In this document: positions 54,879-64,000 of the stretch, piece by piece
Layout of the letters: the number at the start of each line of letters is the position of its first letter
Position numbering within the stretch: the first letter of the stretch is position 1
Source: Portibacter marinus
Lineage (GTDB): Bacteria; Bacteroidota; Bacteroidia; Chitinophagales; Saprospiraceae
Reading direction: 5' to 3'
DNA length: 64,000 nucleotides
Assembly: GCF_021533195.1 (NCBI RefSeq)
Contig: NZ_JAJNKB010000002.1
Coordinates: forward strand, 806,001-870,000
The notes under the pieces: generated by a model
The model's database searches: none
Seen by the model: the letters and a program-made list of their open reading frames with translations, nothing else
Told to the model about the DNA's origin: nothing
Made by a program: the position numbers and the translations under genes

Positions 54879-55901
54879 ATGGGTAGGCTGACTACATTTT
54901 CTAAATTATTAATTACACTGATTATCCTTGCCTTGCTATTTTTTGGCTATCGCTATATAGCAGAATCTTTTAATTTGCCTCAGATCGGACCTGCTGATGA
55001 TGATACACGTGAAGTGGTGATTGGAAAGGATGAAGCAGGGGAAGAAATTACCATCGAAATTCCGCCCAAGTCGGAGACAGTAGAAAAAACTGCTGGAAAT
55101 TGGGATTATATTCCAGAGAGTCCCATCGGTGGCAAACTAAAGGGGGTTGTAGAATTAGGTGCATCCGGTTTCAATTCCTTTATCATCAGAACGGATCAAG
55201 ACAAGAACTGGAAACTGGAAAGAGCAGAGTGGTCGAACAGTTTAGTTTACGAAGGCATGGCTTCGGGTACAGATGTTACGCAAGGCTTAAAACAATACAT
55301 TGCAAAGTTTTTAGATTATGGGGTTGCTGGAAATGAAATTCACTTTGTGGTCTCATCTGGTGCCTTAAAGAATGACAAAACAAAGACCATCACAAGCGCC
55401 TTAAAAAATTTAGGATTTGTAGTGAATGAAGTTACACCTGAGCAGGAAGGAGGGTATGCCTTGAAGTCAGTGCTGCCTAAAGTTTACGAAAACAATGCTT
55501 TCGTCGTGGATATTGGTTCAGGAAATACCAAAGTTTCCTGGATGGTTGGAGGGAAAGTACAGGCTAAAGAAACTTATGGATCGAAATACTTTCAAAATGG
55601 AGTGAGTGATGCAAAAGTATATGCGGATGCCAAGAGAGTAGGTGAGCTGATTCCGGAAAACAGAACAGGAACTTGCTTTATTATAGGTGGTGTGCCTTTC
55701 AATTTAGCCAAAGAGGGTAGGGCAGGCAAGGAAAGATACACCGTCCTTGGTGATCCGGGATCTTACGAGTCAGACGAAGCTAAGACAAAAGCGGGTTTAA
55801 ATATTTACCAGGGTATCAAAGATGGTACTGGATGTGATCAGTATGTTTTCGATTGGGAAGCCAATTTTACCATTGGATTTCTATTGACTTTACCTTATTG
55901 A
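54879..55901 (+). CDS. Membrane-anchored Ppx/GppA-like protein
   Basis: 340 residues. A single N-terminal transmembrane helix (LLITLIILALLFFGYRYIA, about 10-28), a linker of about 55 residues rich in acidic and Thr/Ser residues, then a domain that resembles the actin-like (ASKHA) fold of exopolyphosphatase/pppGpp hydrolase: first phosphate loop GVVELGASGFNSFII (89-103), Glu190 in PEQEGGYALK where Ppx has its catalytic Glu, second phosphate loop VVDIGSGNTKVSWM (209-222) and IIGGVPFNLA near 268. The HD-type C-terminal domain of Ppx is absent. Polyphosphate, pppGpp or a sugar phosphate might be bound; localisation is probably inner membrane with the domain in the periplasm or cytosol. Upstream neighbour of the dikinase operon, 159 bases away. 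Confidence 0.5.
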   Translation: MGRLTTFSKLLITLIILALLFFGYRYIAESFNLPQIGPADDDTREVVIGKDEAGEEITIEIPPKSETVEKTAGNWDYIPESPIGGKLKGVVELGASGFNSFIIRTDQDKNWKLERAEWSNSLVYEGMASGTDVTQGLKQYIAKFLDYGVAGNEIHFVVSSGALKNDKTKTITSALKNLGFVVNEVTPEQEGGYALKSVLPKVYENNAFVVDIGSGNTKVSWMVGGKVQAKETYGSKYFQNGVSDAKVYADAKRVGELIPENRTGTCFIIGGVPFNLAKEGRAGKERYTVLGDPGSYESDEAKTKAGLNIYQGIKDGTGCDQYVFDWEANFTIGFLLTLPY

Positions 55902-56060
55902 TTTCCTTTTACTTCCAGTTCTTTAGGAGTATTTTATGCCAATGTCTATGATGTAGTAATTCATGAGACTAAAACATGGATTTTCTCTAACTTTTAATGT
56001 CGCTATATATTCGAACTAATTGAGTGGAGACTTCGTTTGAGGGATATACTTAATCGTCAT

Positions 56061-58946
56061 ATGTACATTAGATTGTTTTTCATTTTATTAGCAGTTGTGA
56101 TATCGACTCCATTCTTTGGTCAAAAGGTGTCAAACGCTAGAATTTCACAATTAATAAGTGAATTTAAAGAAGATCCAAGAGGTCCCTATAAGGATATCAA
56201 ATGGTTTTGTGAAGATGGTACTGTTCGAGAAGCACGAGACCCTTGTCCAGACGATATGGAAGGACATCAACATGCAAGATACAAAGACATAGTTGTTAGA
56301 CTTCAGAATGACAATGATCTCTACTTTGCCACCATTTTGACAGGATCAGAAAAGTCTGATTTTTGGGCATGGGAAGATAATTACGATCCTTTAAAGCAGT
56401 ACATGTTGAATAAATATTTGGAGGATGTTGATAATGGTTGGATAAAAAGGCAAGCTCAGTTTTACAGAGGTGCCATCCAAAGTGAAGACGAACTTGAATG
56501 GGCAAGAGAATTCTTCCAGTGGGTACTGTCCTCGGACACCAGGTTAAAAGATAATTATCTGCTAATCCGACAGGCGGCCAAGATGATCCCTCACCAGACT
56601 GAAACCAAAACAGGAAGCAAAGTGAGGGTATTATCAAAGGTCATTGCTGATGATTACCAACGCTTTATGCCTTTAAGAACTAAAATTCATAATAATCCCG
56701 AACCTTCCGATATTGCCTCTGTCAAGAAATTTAGAGATGAAAACAAGGTCCCAGAAAGTCAAAAACAGAATGTAGAAGACTTGATTGCAGAAATGGAGAT
56801 TATGTTTAGGCCAGTGAAAACAGAAGATTTAGTAGGCTTTACCTCTGAACTTCCAGAGAGTGATTTGAAAAATAGTGTTCAACAGTTCATTTATGATTTC
56901 TCCGAAGGCGACCAATCTACGAGAATAACCCGTGCTTCTGAATTGTTATGGAAAATCAGAAGAGAGATCAATACACTTCGCAGAGGGAGCGATCGACTAT
57001 CAGCACTTGACATATCGATTACGCTTGAAAGAATGATTCAGAATGATCTACAGCGCAAGGATATCGAAACAATTGGGGACTTAACAGATTATCTATGTTA
57101 TCTCAATATGGCTATTGCAGGTTGCGGTTATATAGAAGCATGGGAATATGAGAAATCTGATGCTTACAGTAACCCTAGTGGCGCTGCTATTTATTTGTCA
57201 GAATTAGATAGATTAGTCGATCATCATTCTAAAATTGCTGAATGGGCATCTAATAATATGACTGTGCTTTTTGTAGAAACGGTAAAACGATACAATGAGT
57301 TTGAGCCTCTCGCCTCATCATTTACAGATGACCAAATTAGATCCACCCTGCTTCTACCATATGGACAAATGCTTTCTGAGCTGGCGGATCAAAAAAACGA
57401 GTATGAAAAAATCAAAAATGGAGTATTTGACATCAGTGGTCAGGAGAGAATTAGAGGATTAAATCCCGGATATGCCAGAGGTGTATTGGAAGTAGTCGAA
57501 GAGATGGAAGAAAACATGATCATTGACAAGAATAAAATCTACATTTTTAATCACCCTCCTTCTGATATAGGACCGGTTACAGGAATTATGACTGTCAATG
57601 AAGGAAATGCCGTAAGTCATGTTCAACTGTTAGCCAGAAATCTGGGTATTCCCAATGCGGTTATATCTGAAGACAATCTCAAAGCGCTCAAGAAGTTTGA
57701 TGGAGAAGAAATTTTTTACGCTGTGAGTTTGTCCGGCAATGTGATCATGAAAAAGACGAGTAAAATGAATGATCAGGAGAAAGGTCTCTTCAGCTCCGAA
57801 GAAAGAAATATTAATACCATCACCGTTGACACAGACAGAATTGATCTCGAAAGAGATTCAGTGATTAACATGCGAAATCTAAGCGGAAAGGACTCTGGTA
57901 TTTCGTGTGGTCCCAAAGCAGCAAATCTGGCTCAACTTAAAAGGATATTCCCTAATAATGTGGTCGAAGGTATTGTTATTCCATTTGGCGTTTACAAAGA
58001 CCATATGGATCAAGAGATGGATACCAGAAATATGACCTATTGGGAATTTATCAACCAGATATTTAAAGACAAAGCTTACATGCTGTCGCAAGGAGTTGAT
58101 GAAAAAGAAGTAGAATGTATTGTAGAAGGCGAATTGGGGATTTTAAGAGAGAACATCTATAATATCAATTTAAAAGAAGATTTTATTCGTGATTTTAAGC
58201 GTGAGTTTACCGCTGCATTTGATCAGCCTGTAGGAAATGTTCCTGTTTTCTTAAGAAGTGATACCAACATGGAAGACCTGAAAGACTTTACGGGAGCCGG
58301 TTTGAATCTGACTAAATTCAATATTCTCGATCCCGAAGCCATCTACCAGGGTATAAGGGAAGTTTGGGCCTCACCATTTACTGAGCGGTCTTACAAATGG
58401 CGGCAGAGCTTTCTTAATAATCCGGAAAATGTATATCCTTCTATACTGGTCATACCAAGTGTAAATGTGGATTATTCCGGAGTGATCATCACAAAAGACA
58501 TCAAAAAAGGTGGTGAAGATGATATGACCATAGCTTTCAGTCGGGGTGTGGGTGGAGCTGTAGATGGGCAAAGAGCAGAAACATACATCATAAAAGACAA
58601 CAAGTACTACGAAATGTTATCCCCTTCTCGTGAAACAAAATATAGAACCATACCGCCATCAGGTGGCAGCACAATTGAAACTTCTACTTTCTCAGACCCC
58701 ATATTGTCCTATAAAAATATCGAAAAATTAATGGATCTGGTAGCAGAGGTTAAGCAGGAAATACCCAAGCAAACTGAAATGAAAGGTCCATATGATATTG
58801 AGTTAGGTTTTAAAGATGACAAGATTTGGCTTTTTCAGATCAGACCTTTCGTAGAAAACAAAAGTGCAAATTCAAGTGAATATTTGCAATCTATTTCAAC
58901 TACAACGGACGGCAAGAAAGTTGTACAACTTTCACAACCTATATAA
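56061..58946 (+). CDS. Exported PPDK/GWD-like dikinase: phosphohistidine domain then ATP-grasp
   Basis: 961 residues from the ATG at 56061, with a signal peptide (about 1-21; LFFILLAVVISTPFFGQ); the longer frame would need TTG 56037. A helical region of about 480 residues has no family match I can name. Then a swivelling phosphohistidine domain (about 500-555) with GNAVSHVQLLARNLGIPNAV and His520, then a pyruvate-phosphate-dikinase-type ATP-grasp domain (about 610-955): GPKAANLAQLK, VFLRSDTNMEDLKDFTGAG, GGAVDGQRAETYII, and the tail PYDIELGFKDDKIWLF. His domain before ATP-grasp is the order of alpha-glucan water dikinase. An ATP-using enzyme in the periplasm would need ATP there. Followed directly by a serine hydrolase gene. 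Confidence 0.7.
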   Translation: MYIRLFFILLAVVISTPFFGQKVSNARISQLISEFKEDPRGPYKDIKWFCEDGTVREARDPCPDDMEGHQHARYKDIVVRLQNDNDLYFATILTGSEKSDFWAWEDNYDPLKQYMLNKYLEDVDNGWIKRQAQFYRGAIQSEDELEWAREFFQWVLSSDTRLKDNYLLIRQAAKMIPHQTETKTGSKVRVLSKVIADDYQRFMPLRTKIHNNPEPSDIASVKKFRDENKVPESQKQNVEDLIAEMEIMFRPVKTEDLVGFTSELPESDLKNSVQQFIYDFSEGDQSTRITRASELLWKIRREINTLRRGSDRLSALDISITLERMIQNDLQRKDIETIGDLTDYLCYLNMAIAGCGYIEAWEYEKSDAYSNPSGAAIYLSELDRLVDHHSKIAEWASNNMTVLFVETVKRYNEFEPLASSFTDDQIRSTLLLPYGQMLSELADQKNEYEKIKNGVFDISGQERIRGLNPGYARGVLEVVEEMEENMIIDKNKIYIFNHPPSDIGPVTGIMTVNEGNAVSHVQLLARNLGIPNAVISEDNLKALKKFDGEEIFYAVSLSGNVIMKKTSKMNDQEKGLFSSEERNINTITVDTDRIDLERDSVINMRNLSGKDSGISCGPKAANLAQLKRIFPNNVVEGIVIPFGVYKDHMDQEMDTRNMTYWEFINQIFKDKAYMLSQGVDEKEVECIVEGELGILRENIYNINLKEDFIRDFKREFTAAFDQPVGNVPVFLRSDTNMEDLKDFTGAGLNLTKFNILDPEAIYQGIREVWASPFTERSYKWRQSFLNNPENVYPSILVIPSVNVDYSGVIITKDIKKGGEDDMTIAFSRGVGGAVDGQRAETYIIKDNKYYEMLSPSRETKYRTIPPSGGSTIETSTFSDPILSYKNIEKLMDLVAEVKQEIPKQTEMKGPYDIELGFKDDKIWLFQIRPFVENKSANSSEYLQSISTTTDGKKVVQLSQPI

Positions 58947-60239
58947 ATGAAACTCAGGACAGCAATCATATTCAGCTTTATCGTATTGTTCCTAATTCAG
59001 GACGTTTATGCCTATCCTATCGATGGGTATTGGTATACAGGAATCAGAAGACTATTGGATGAACAAAACATTGCGCAAGATAGTAATCGTACTTCCAAGT
59101 TAGAAGATGGAGCATTGTATCCAATGGATGCTATTCAGCTTTTTTTGACCGACTATGAATATATCAATCAGCTCGACTCTTTTCCGGAAGAGAATGCTGA
59201 GCTCCAGAAAAAGGTGAATGCTTTGTTTTATGGACTTAATAATAACTATTCTATTTCTGTCCTTGATGTTACTGAAGGAAGACCACCACGATATGCAGAA
59301 CGAAGATCTCTGGTCGGATATCAACCAGGTAGCGTAGGGAAAATAATTGTACTTAACGCTTTGATGTACGAATTAAACGAGCTTTTTCCAGGAGACTGGG
59401 AAAAACAGAGAGCACTACTTATTGAGAAATATATCACAGGGGGAGACTTTGCAGTTCCCAATAGTCACACTGTCCCTTTTTGGGATGAAAAGAAGCAAAG
59501 AATTTTTAAGCGCCACCCTAATGAAAGGGATGTATTTACACTATATGAATGGCTTGATCACATGGTTTCAGTAAGCAGTAATGCCGCTGCAAGTATTTTA
59601 TATCGGGAGGCTATTTTCATGCATGTCTTTAAAGATGAATATGAATGCATGAATGAATGGGAAGCCATTGAGTGGTTAGATACTTTCCCTAAAGATAGCT
59701 TAGGCAAGATTGCAGAAAAAGTGATGCATGGACCTTTGCGTGAATTGGGAATTTCAGAAGATGAATGGAGTTTGGGTCAACCTTTCACAAGAGGGGCATC
59801 AAGGGTAATCAACCCCATTGGTGGCTCTATCGGAACAACTAAAGGAGTGATGAAATGGCTAATTGCCCTGGAGAAAGGGGAAATCGTCAATGAGAGAAGT
59901 TCCTTAGAGATGAAACGACTGCTATATATTACTGATCGGAGGATCAGATATGGTGCTAGTCATGCATTAGATGATGCCAAGTTGCACTTTAAGAGTGGTA
60001 GTTTATACAGTTGCATGGATGAACCTGGTTTTTCCTGCGGAAAATACAGAGGAAACCGATATAATTACATGAATTCTGTGGCCATTGTTGAGCACCCGGA
60101 TTGCACAAGATATTTGGTAGTTTTGATGTCAAATGTTTTACGAAAAAACTCCGCTGGTGATCATTATGGACTCGCTAGCAGTATAGATCGTTTAGTAAGA
60201 GATGTAGATACGGAAAAGGATGACACAAATGATGGGTAA
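58947..60239 (+). CDS. Exported class-A-beta-lactamase-fold serine hydrolase
   Basis: 430 residues with a signal peptide (about 1-22, ending VYAYP). All three active-site motifs of the penicillin-recognising family are in place: Ser129-x-x-Lys132 in QPGSVGKI, Ser210-x-Asn212 in MVSVSSNAAA, and Lys349-Ser350-Gly351 in HFKSGSLYS. It is larger than typical class A enzymes, with extra residues before the SxxK motif. Natural substrates could be peptidoglycan peptides or esters, and beta-lactamase activity is not implied. It starts right after the dikinase stop (TAAATG) and its end overlaps the transporter start by 20 bases, so the three genes form one operon. Confidence 0.8.
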   Translation: MKLRTAIIFSFIVLFLIQDVYAYPIDGYWYTGIRRLLDEQNIAQDSNRTSKLEDGALYPMDAIQLFLTDYEYINQLDSFPEENAELQKKVNALFYGLNNNYSISVLDVTEGRPPRYAERRSLVGYQPGSVGKIIVLNALMYELNELFPGDWEKQRALLIEKYITGGDFAVPNSHTVPFWDEKKQRIFKRHPNERDVFTLYEWLDHMVSVSSNAAASILYREAIFMHVFKDEYECMNEWEAIEWLDTFPKDSLGKIAEKVMHGPLRELGISEDEWSLGQPFTRGASRVINPIGGSIGTTKGVMKWLIALEKGEIVNERSSLEMKRLLYITDRRIRYGASHALDDAKLHFKSGSLYSCMDEPGFSCGKYRGNRYNYMNSVAIVEHPDCTRYLVVLMSNVLRKNSAGDHYGLASSIDRLVRDVDTEKDDTNDG

Positions 60240-63063
60240 TGTAAGAAGCTTACTACTTAGGGTTTTGGATATTAGGTCGGAAGACTTACGTCGGACTCTG
60301 TTAATGCAAGCTTATCTTTTCATCATTATCAGTGTTTTACTCTTTTTAAAACCAGTCTCCAATTCTATTTTCTTATCACAATTTGGGATAGAACAGATTC
60401 CATATGTTTTCATTGCGGTGGCGATCACTGCCTTTTTTTTCACCAAATTCTACTCGAAACTTCAGCGAAATTTCAGTTTTATACGTTTGCATCGTCTGAT
60501 TTTACTAGGCATCGCTGTATCTCTACTTTTGTTTTTTGTAGGTATACAAATCGAAGCCATCAGTGGCTTTATTATTTATGCTTTTTACATATGGGTAGCC
60601 ATCTTTGCCTTGGTTGCTACTTCACAATTCTGGATTTTTGGTAACATACTATTTAATCCGAGAGAGGCAAGAAGGGTTTTTGGAATTATAGGTGCCGGTG
60701 GAATTGCTGGAGGTGTTTTTGGAGGTTATATGACCAGTATCATAGTACCATATATAGGTAACAGTGGTTTGATTTTGCTTTCCGCGATCTTTATATCTTT
60801 GTGTTTTCCTTTGGTTAATAATTTGTGGAAAGAAAACCATGGGGGAGTTTCTGACGATTCATTAGTCGTTAAGAAAAGGAGAAAAATAGCCCAGAATTTT
60901 AGTTTTAGGAGATTATATAAAAGCAGACATTTAATCTTGCTGGCCAGCCTGACGGGGACTGCTGTTTTTGTATCAAAATTAGTTGACTTCCAATTTCAAG
61001 GTATTGCTGCTAGTGAATTTACGGAACCGGAGGCGCTCACCTCATTTTTTGGTTTTTGGTTCTCTACATTTAACGTCATCGGATTGATTATTCAATTGTT
61101 TTTAACCAGCAGAATGCTAAAGTTTCTTGGCGTAGGAAAGTCCCAATATATTCTACCAGGTTCCTTTATAATTACTGGAATACTTCTATTTTTCTTTCCG
61201 GTTTTATGGTGTGCCATTTTACTGAAAGGGGCAGATGGGACATTTAAACAGTCCATTCAAAGATCCGTGAATGAGTTGTTAATGTTACCCATTCCAAGGG
61301 AGATTAAAGAACAGAGCAAAACCTTTATAGATGTATTTGTAGATAGTTTTGCAACCGGACTGAGTGGACTTATTTTGATATTCCTGTTGTCCAGCTCAGA
61401 CATTACCTCAACCTATGTCTCACTGATCATTGTTACGCTAAGTATAGTTTGGTTGGTTTTAGCATATATAATGAGGAAAGAATACTTTATTAGCTTTAAA
61501 AAGCAGTTTCTCAACCCTCATGCAGAAGCCGAACCACTCGTCAGTAGAAAAAACACTTTTTACGAAAACCTGGAGACTTTACTTGAAGCTAAAAATGAGG
61601 AAGAATTATTACGTGTACTGGGTAATCTAGAAAAATTACCTGAAGGACTTAATTATAGCAAAACTTTGTCCTTGTTAGGTCATAGAAATCCTGATGTGAG
61701 ACTGAAAGCGCTTCAACTTAGACCATTCCCTAATAAAAAATTTAAGCCACAAATCCTTGAACTGCTCGTTAATGATCCAGAATTAAAGATAAGGGTCGAG
61801 GCTTATTTATACCTTTTGGAAAGAGAGAGTAATATTTCTGAAGGAGAACTTTTAGAAGAACTTAAAAGAAGCGAAGGTTCCGATGATGCTGCACTGCTTT
61901 TTGCATCCTGCATCTATTTTAGAAACAGCAGACGTTTAAAGGAAAAGTTTGATCTGGAGCGACAGTTGGCTATTAAAGCGCAGGAGGTTCTAGTGGACAG
62001 AAGTGGTCAATTCAATAAAGATCATAAGTATTTTGCATTGAGAGCCATTGCACATGGAAGATTCTCTTCATTATACAAATTCATTGATCTGTACCTCGAT
62101 AGCAATTTAGTAGAACATAAGAAAATAGCCCTGTTGGTCTCATCATTTACTTTATCAAAGAAATATGCACATATCTTAATTTCTTATTTACATAATGATA
62201 TGTATCGTGAAACTGCAGCTCAAGCCTTAAAATACTATGGCGAATCACTCCTGGTCATAGGAAGTGAGATCATGAAGAATGCAGAAATTAGCAATGACGC
62301 TAAAGCAAAATTTGTGCAGATACTTTCTACCATGGGAACTCAGAATGCTGCGAATTACCTGACCGAGCTATTGAACCACAAAAGCTTTAAAATCCGCAGA
62401 CAGGCACTTTCCCAATTAAACCTTATGAAGTCTCGCTATCCAAGATTGGACTACAGAAAAGATCGTATATATAAGAGAATCAAGAAAGAGGTGAAAATGA
62501 TCAAAGCCCTTTTTTCTATTCAACACACACTAAACAGTAATTTCAAGAAAGGTCCAGAGAATCTTAACGATCTATTCTATAAAAGAAAGATGAAGGTATT
62601 ATCGAGACTGAGGTTGTTAATCAGAAAGCGACTAGTATCTGTCTTTTTGCTACTTGGTCTGGAGTACGAGAAAAAAGACATTTTCGACATTTATACGGGC
62701 TTGTTAAGCGATGATGAGATTAAAAGAACTTATTCGCTTGAGTTTTTGGAAATGATGATTGATTATAAATATGGTAAAATGCTGGGACCTATTCTCGAAG
62801 CCAGTTTCAAAAAACATCTGACAGACCAGGATTATTCTAAGTTGCAACTTAAAACTTATGACGCTCAAACAGCACTTGCGAAATTATTCAGATATCCTGA
62901 TGCTAAAATGCAAAATAGAATTCTCAATCTATTCTCACATGATGAACTCATCGATTTTAAAGGAGTGTTGGATTACTCTGGAAGAAACATGAACCCAATG
63001 TTGAAGAAAAAACTTCAAGATACTAAAAGTCAGGTGTTGAAGAGAGACAATAAGGCTTCCTAG
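60220..63063 (+). CDS. ATP/ADP-translocase-like (Npt) membrane transporter with C-terminal HEAT repeats
   Basis: 947 residues. About 12 membrane helices in residues 25-430 (early segments AYLFIIISVLLFLKPVSNSI, FGIEQIPYVFIAVAITAF; central FGIIGAGGIAGGVFGGYM) have the Npt1/Npt2 nucleotide-transporter pattern of MFS-like carriers. A long cytosolic tail from about 450 to 947 is made of helical pairs consistent with HEAT repeats (RVLGNLEKLPEGLNYSKTLS, LLVSSFTLSKKYAHILISYL). It follows the dikinase and hydrolase genes with 20 bases of overlap, so it may supply nucleotide to the exported dikinase; that is inference. Alternative starts at 60229 and 60232 shorten the overlap. Confidence 0.75.
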   Translation: MTQMMGNVRSLLLRVLDIRSEDLRRTLLMQAYLFIIISVLLFLKPVSNSIFLSQFGIEQIPYVFIAVAITAFFFTKFYSKLQRNFSFIRLHRLILLGIAVSLLLFFVGIQIEAISGFIIYAFYIWVAIFALVATSQFWIFGNILFNPREARRVFGIIGAGGIAGGVFGGYMTSIIVPYIGNSGLILLSAIFISLCFPLVNNLWKENHGGVSDDSLVVKKRRKIAQNFSFRRLYKSRHLILLASLTGTAVFVSKLVDFQFQGIAASEFTEPEALTSFFGFWFSTFNVIGLIIQLFLTSRMLKFLGVGKSQYILPGSFIITGILLFFFPVLWCAILLKGADGTFKQSIQRSVNELLMLPIPREIKEQSKTFIDVFVDSFATGLSGLILIFLLSSSDITSTYVSLIIVTLSIVWLVLAYIMRKEYFISFKKQFLNPHAEAEPLVSRKNTFYENLETLLEAKNEEELLRVLGNLEKLPEGLNYSKTLSLLGHRNPDVRLKALQLRPFPNKKFKPQILELLVNDPELKIRVEAYLYLLERESNISEGELLEELKRSEGSDDAALLFASCIYFRNSRRLKEKFDLERQLAIKAQEVLVDRSGQFNKDHKYFALRAIAHGRFSSLYKFIDLYLDSNLVEHKKIALLVSSFTLSKKYAHILISYLHNDMYRETAAQALKYYGESLLVIGSEIMKNAEISNDAKAKFVQILSTMGTQNAANYLTELLNHKSFKIRRQALSQLNLMKSRYPRLDYRKDRIYKRIKKEVKMIKALFSIQHTLNSNFKKGPENLNDLFYKRKMKVLSRLRLLIRKRLVSVFLLLGLEYEKKDIFDIYTGLLSDDEIKRTYSLEFLEMMIDYKYGKMLGPILEASFKKHLTDQDYSKLQLKTYDAQTALAKLFRYPDAKMQNRILNLFSHDELIDFKGVLDYSGRNMNPMLKKKLQDTKSQVLKRDNKAS

Positions 63064-64000
63064 CTTTTTGCCATTGCAAGCTGATCTGCTTTTTCTAAAA
63101 TAATTTTTTCAGCAACATTTACCAATTCTCTACAAATGGCACCTCCATTAGGATCTTCAATCAGAGCAACCAAAATATATTTTCTATCGTCCTCGCCCCA
63201 CACGATAGCGGAATCAGCATGATAGACCTTCCATGAACCTGATTTTCTAAAAACTTTAGCATCAGGATTTACCCTGTCCAAAGTATTGACAAATTTATGA
63301 TGCAGACTCGGATTCATCATAATCCTCAACATTTCAAGAGATCTATCCGGATTGATGAGCTCACCATAAGCTAATTTTTTGTAAAACCTTAAGACCTGAT
63401 CAACTGTAGCAGCATGACTGATTCCTTTAAGAGGATCGGGTACTCGCTTACCTCCCGCTGCATATCTTTTACCGACCCAGAGACCACCATTACCTTCGCG
63501 ATCATAGAACTTATACCTGGGATCCTCCATTACCGAAGCTATCTTTCCAAATCCAACACGATCAATCGTTCTTGTGGTTGCTGCATTATTAGATTTACTA
63601 ATCATCAGCCACATGTCCTTTCTAACTTCTTCTGTGTCTTTCAAAGTGCCTTCCTCAATGGCGTCCATCGCTGCAAGTAAAACTGCTATTTTGGGTAAAG
63701 AGGCAGCATACATCATGTGATTCCCATTCAAAGAAGCATATTCAGGATTAGAAGGGTCTGATAGATCAATTAACCCAACGGCCATTTTTTTGTTATTCAC
63801 CAACTTGCGCCATGAATCTCTTTTATTTATTTCTGTACTCAACATAAATGATAGATCAAGACTAAAAGCTAGATCTGGATTCATACTCAATACTGCTTTG
63901 CGAGCGGGCATATCCTTTGGCACTTCTACAGTATGTACTTGTGCTGAGATGATCAAAGGAAATAATAAAGTTAGTACGGTGAGTAAATTCGCTAGTTTCT
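63060..64000 (-). CDS. Exported class-A-beta-lactamase-fold serine hydrolase (5' end outside window)
   Basis: The minus-strand frame runs to the right edge. Its first residues in view spell the tail of a signal peptide (KLANLLTVLTLLFPLIISAQ), so the true start lies just beyond 64000. A TTG at 63956 is within this signal peptide and is not a start. Motifs of the penicillin-recognising fold: Ser-x-x-Lys in AASLPKI, Ser-x-Asn in ISKSNNAATT, Lys-Ser-Gly in FRKSGSWKV. It converges on the Npt-like gene, sharing 4 bases (63060-63063). It is a different, more compact relative of the serine hydrolase at 58947. Confidence 0.8.
   Translation of the reverse strand, partial: KLANLLTVLTLLFPLIISAQVHTVEVPKDMPARKAVLSMNPDLAFSLDLSFMLSTEINKRDSWRKLVNNKKMAVGLIDLSDPSNPEYASLNGNHMMYAASLPKIAVLLAAMDAIEEGTLKDTEEVRKDMWLMISKSNNAATTRTIDRVGFGKIASVMEDPRYKFYDREGNGGLWVGKRYAAGGKRVPDPLKGISHAATVDQVLRFYKKLAYGELINPDRSLEMLRIMMNPSLHHKFVNTLDRVNPDAKVFRKSGSWKVYHADSAIVWGEDDRKYILVALIEDPNGGAICRELVNVAEKIILEKADQLAMAKS

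Noticed and set aside
63060..63956. TTG at 63956 as the start of the right-edge serine hydrolase
   Set aside because: The frame continues to the window edge through a clear hydrophobic signal-peptide stretch, so the true start is outside the window.

Overview
The window is a slice of a bacterial chromosome of roughly 40% G+C, most likely from the phylum Bacteroidota; an order-level guess (Cytophagia-like) is inference only. Support for the phylum: a PorV/PorQ-type outer-membrane protein of the type IX secretion kind, many Sec-exported hydrolases with short 'AQ' signal-peptide ends, a fused alpha/beta 2-oxoacid dehydrogenase E1, ATG starts without strong Shine-Dalgarno sites, and promoter elements of the Bacteroidota form TTG-N(17-23)-TAnnTTTG (best example upstream of pckA). 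I see no rRNA, tRNA, insertion sequence or CRISPR array.

Layout. 1-5 kb: malic enzyme (cut by the left edge), a CvfB-like S1 protein, a SRPBCC protein, a secreted esterase-like protein, a small secreted protein and L-serine dehydratase. 5-15 kb: exported and membrane proteins, namely a BNR/Asp-box propeller, an S10 carboxypeptidase, a lectin-OmpA fusion, a clan GH-D-like glycosidase and a SulP transporter. 15-19.6 kb: a TonB-C-like protein, a small outer-membrane protein, PEP carboxykinase and a class V aminotransferase. 19.6-23.7 kb: a patatin phospholipase followed by three HBL/NHE-type alpha-helical pore-forming toxin subunits, none with a signal peptide. 23.8-36.9 kb: a tightly packed eight-gene catabolic operon (biotin carrier, degenerate MutA, biotin carboxylase, 3-hydroxyacyl-CoA dehydrogenase, methylmalonyl-CoA mutase, carboxyltransferase, fused E1, fused isobutyryl-CoA mutase) with a divergent TetR regulator. 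This set fits breakdown of valine and isoleucine through isobutyryl-, butyryl- and propionyl-CoA to acetyl- and succinyl-CoA. 38-47 kb: a YfcC-like transporter plus M20 deacetylase, PorV-like protein, methyltransferase, sialate O-acetylesterase and a two-gene lipid acyltransferase pair. This block is flanked by inverted copies of a mosaic palindromic repeat. 47-54.8 kb: bestrophin, DUF2752, Pmp3/YqaE, a second SulP, AsmA-like, PLDc_N/TPR and M28 peptidase genes. 54.9-64 kb: a membrane-anchored Ppx/GppA-like protein, then an apparently exported pyruvate-phosphate-dikinase-like protein, a class-A-beta-lactamase-fold hydrolase and an ATP/ADP-translocase-like (Npt) transporter with a HEAT tail, in one packed operon. 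A second serine hydrolase converges on it and is cut by the right edge.

The two loci that look least described are (1) the exported dikinase / serine hydrolase / Npt-HEAT transporter operon, where a nucleotide-carrier-like protein is encoded with an ATP-grasp phosphotransferase that appears to face the periplasm, and (2) the patatin plus three-component pore-forming toxin operon. The inverted mosaic repeats bracketing about 9 kb are the most striking non-coding feature.
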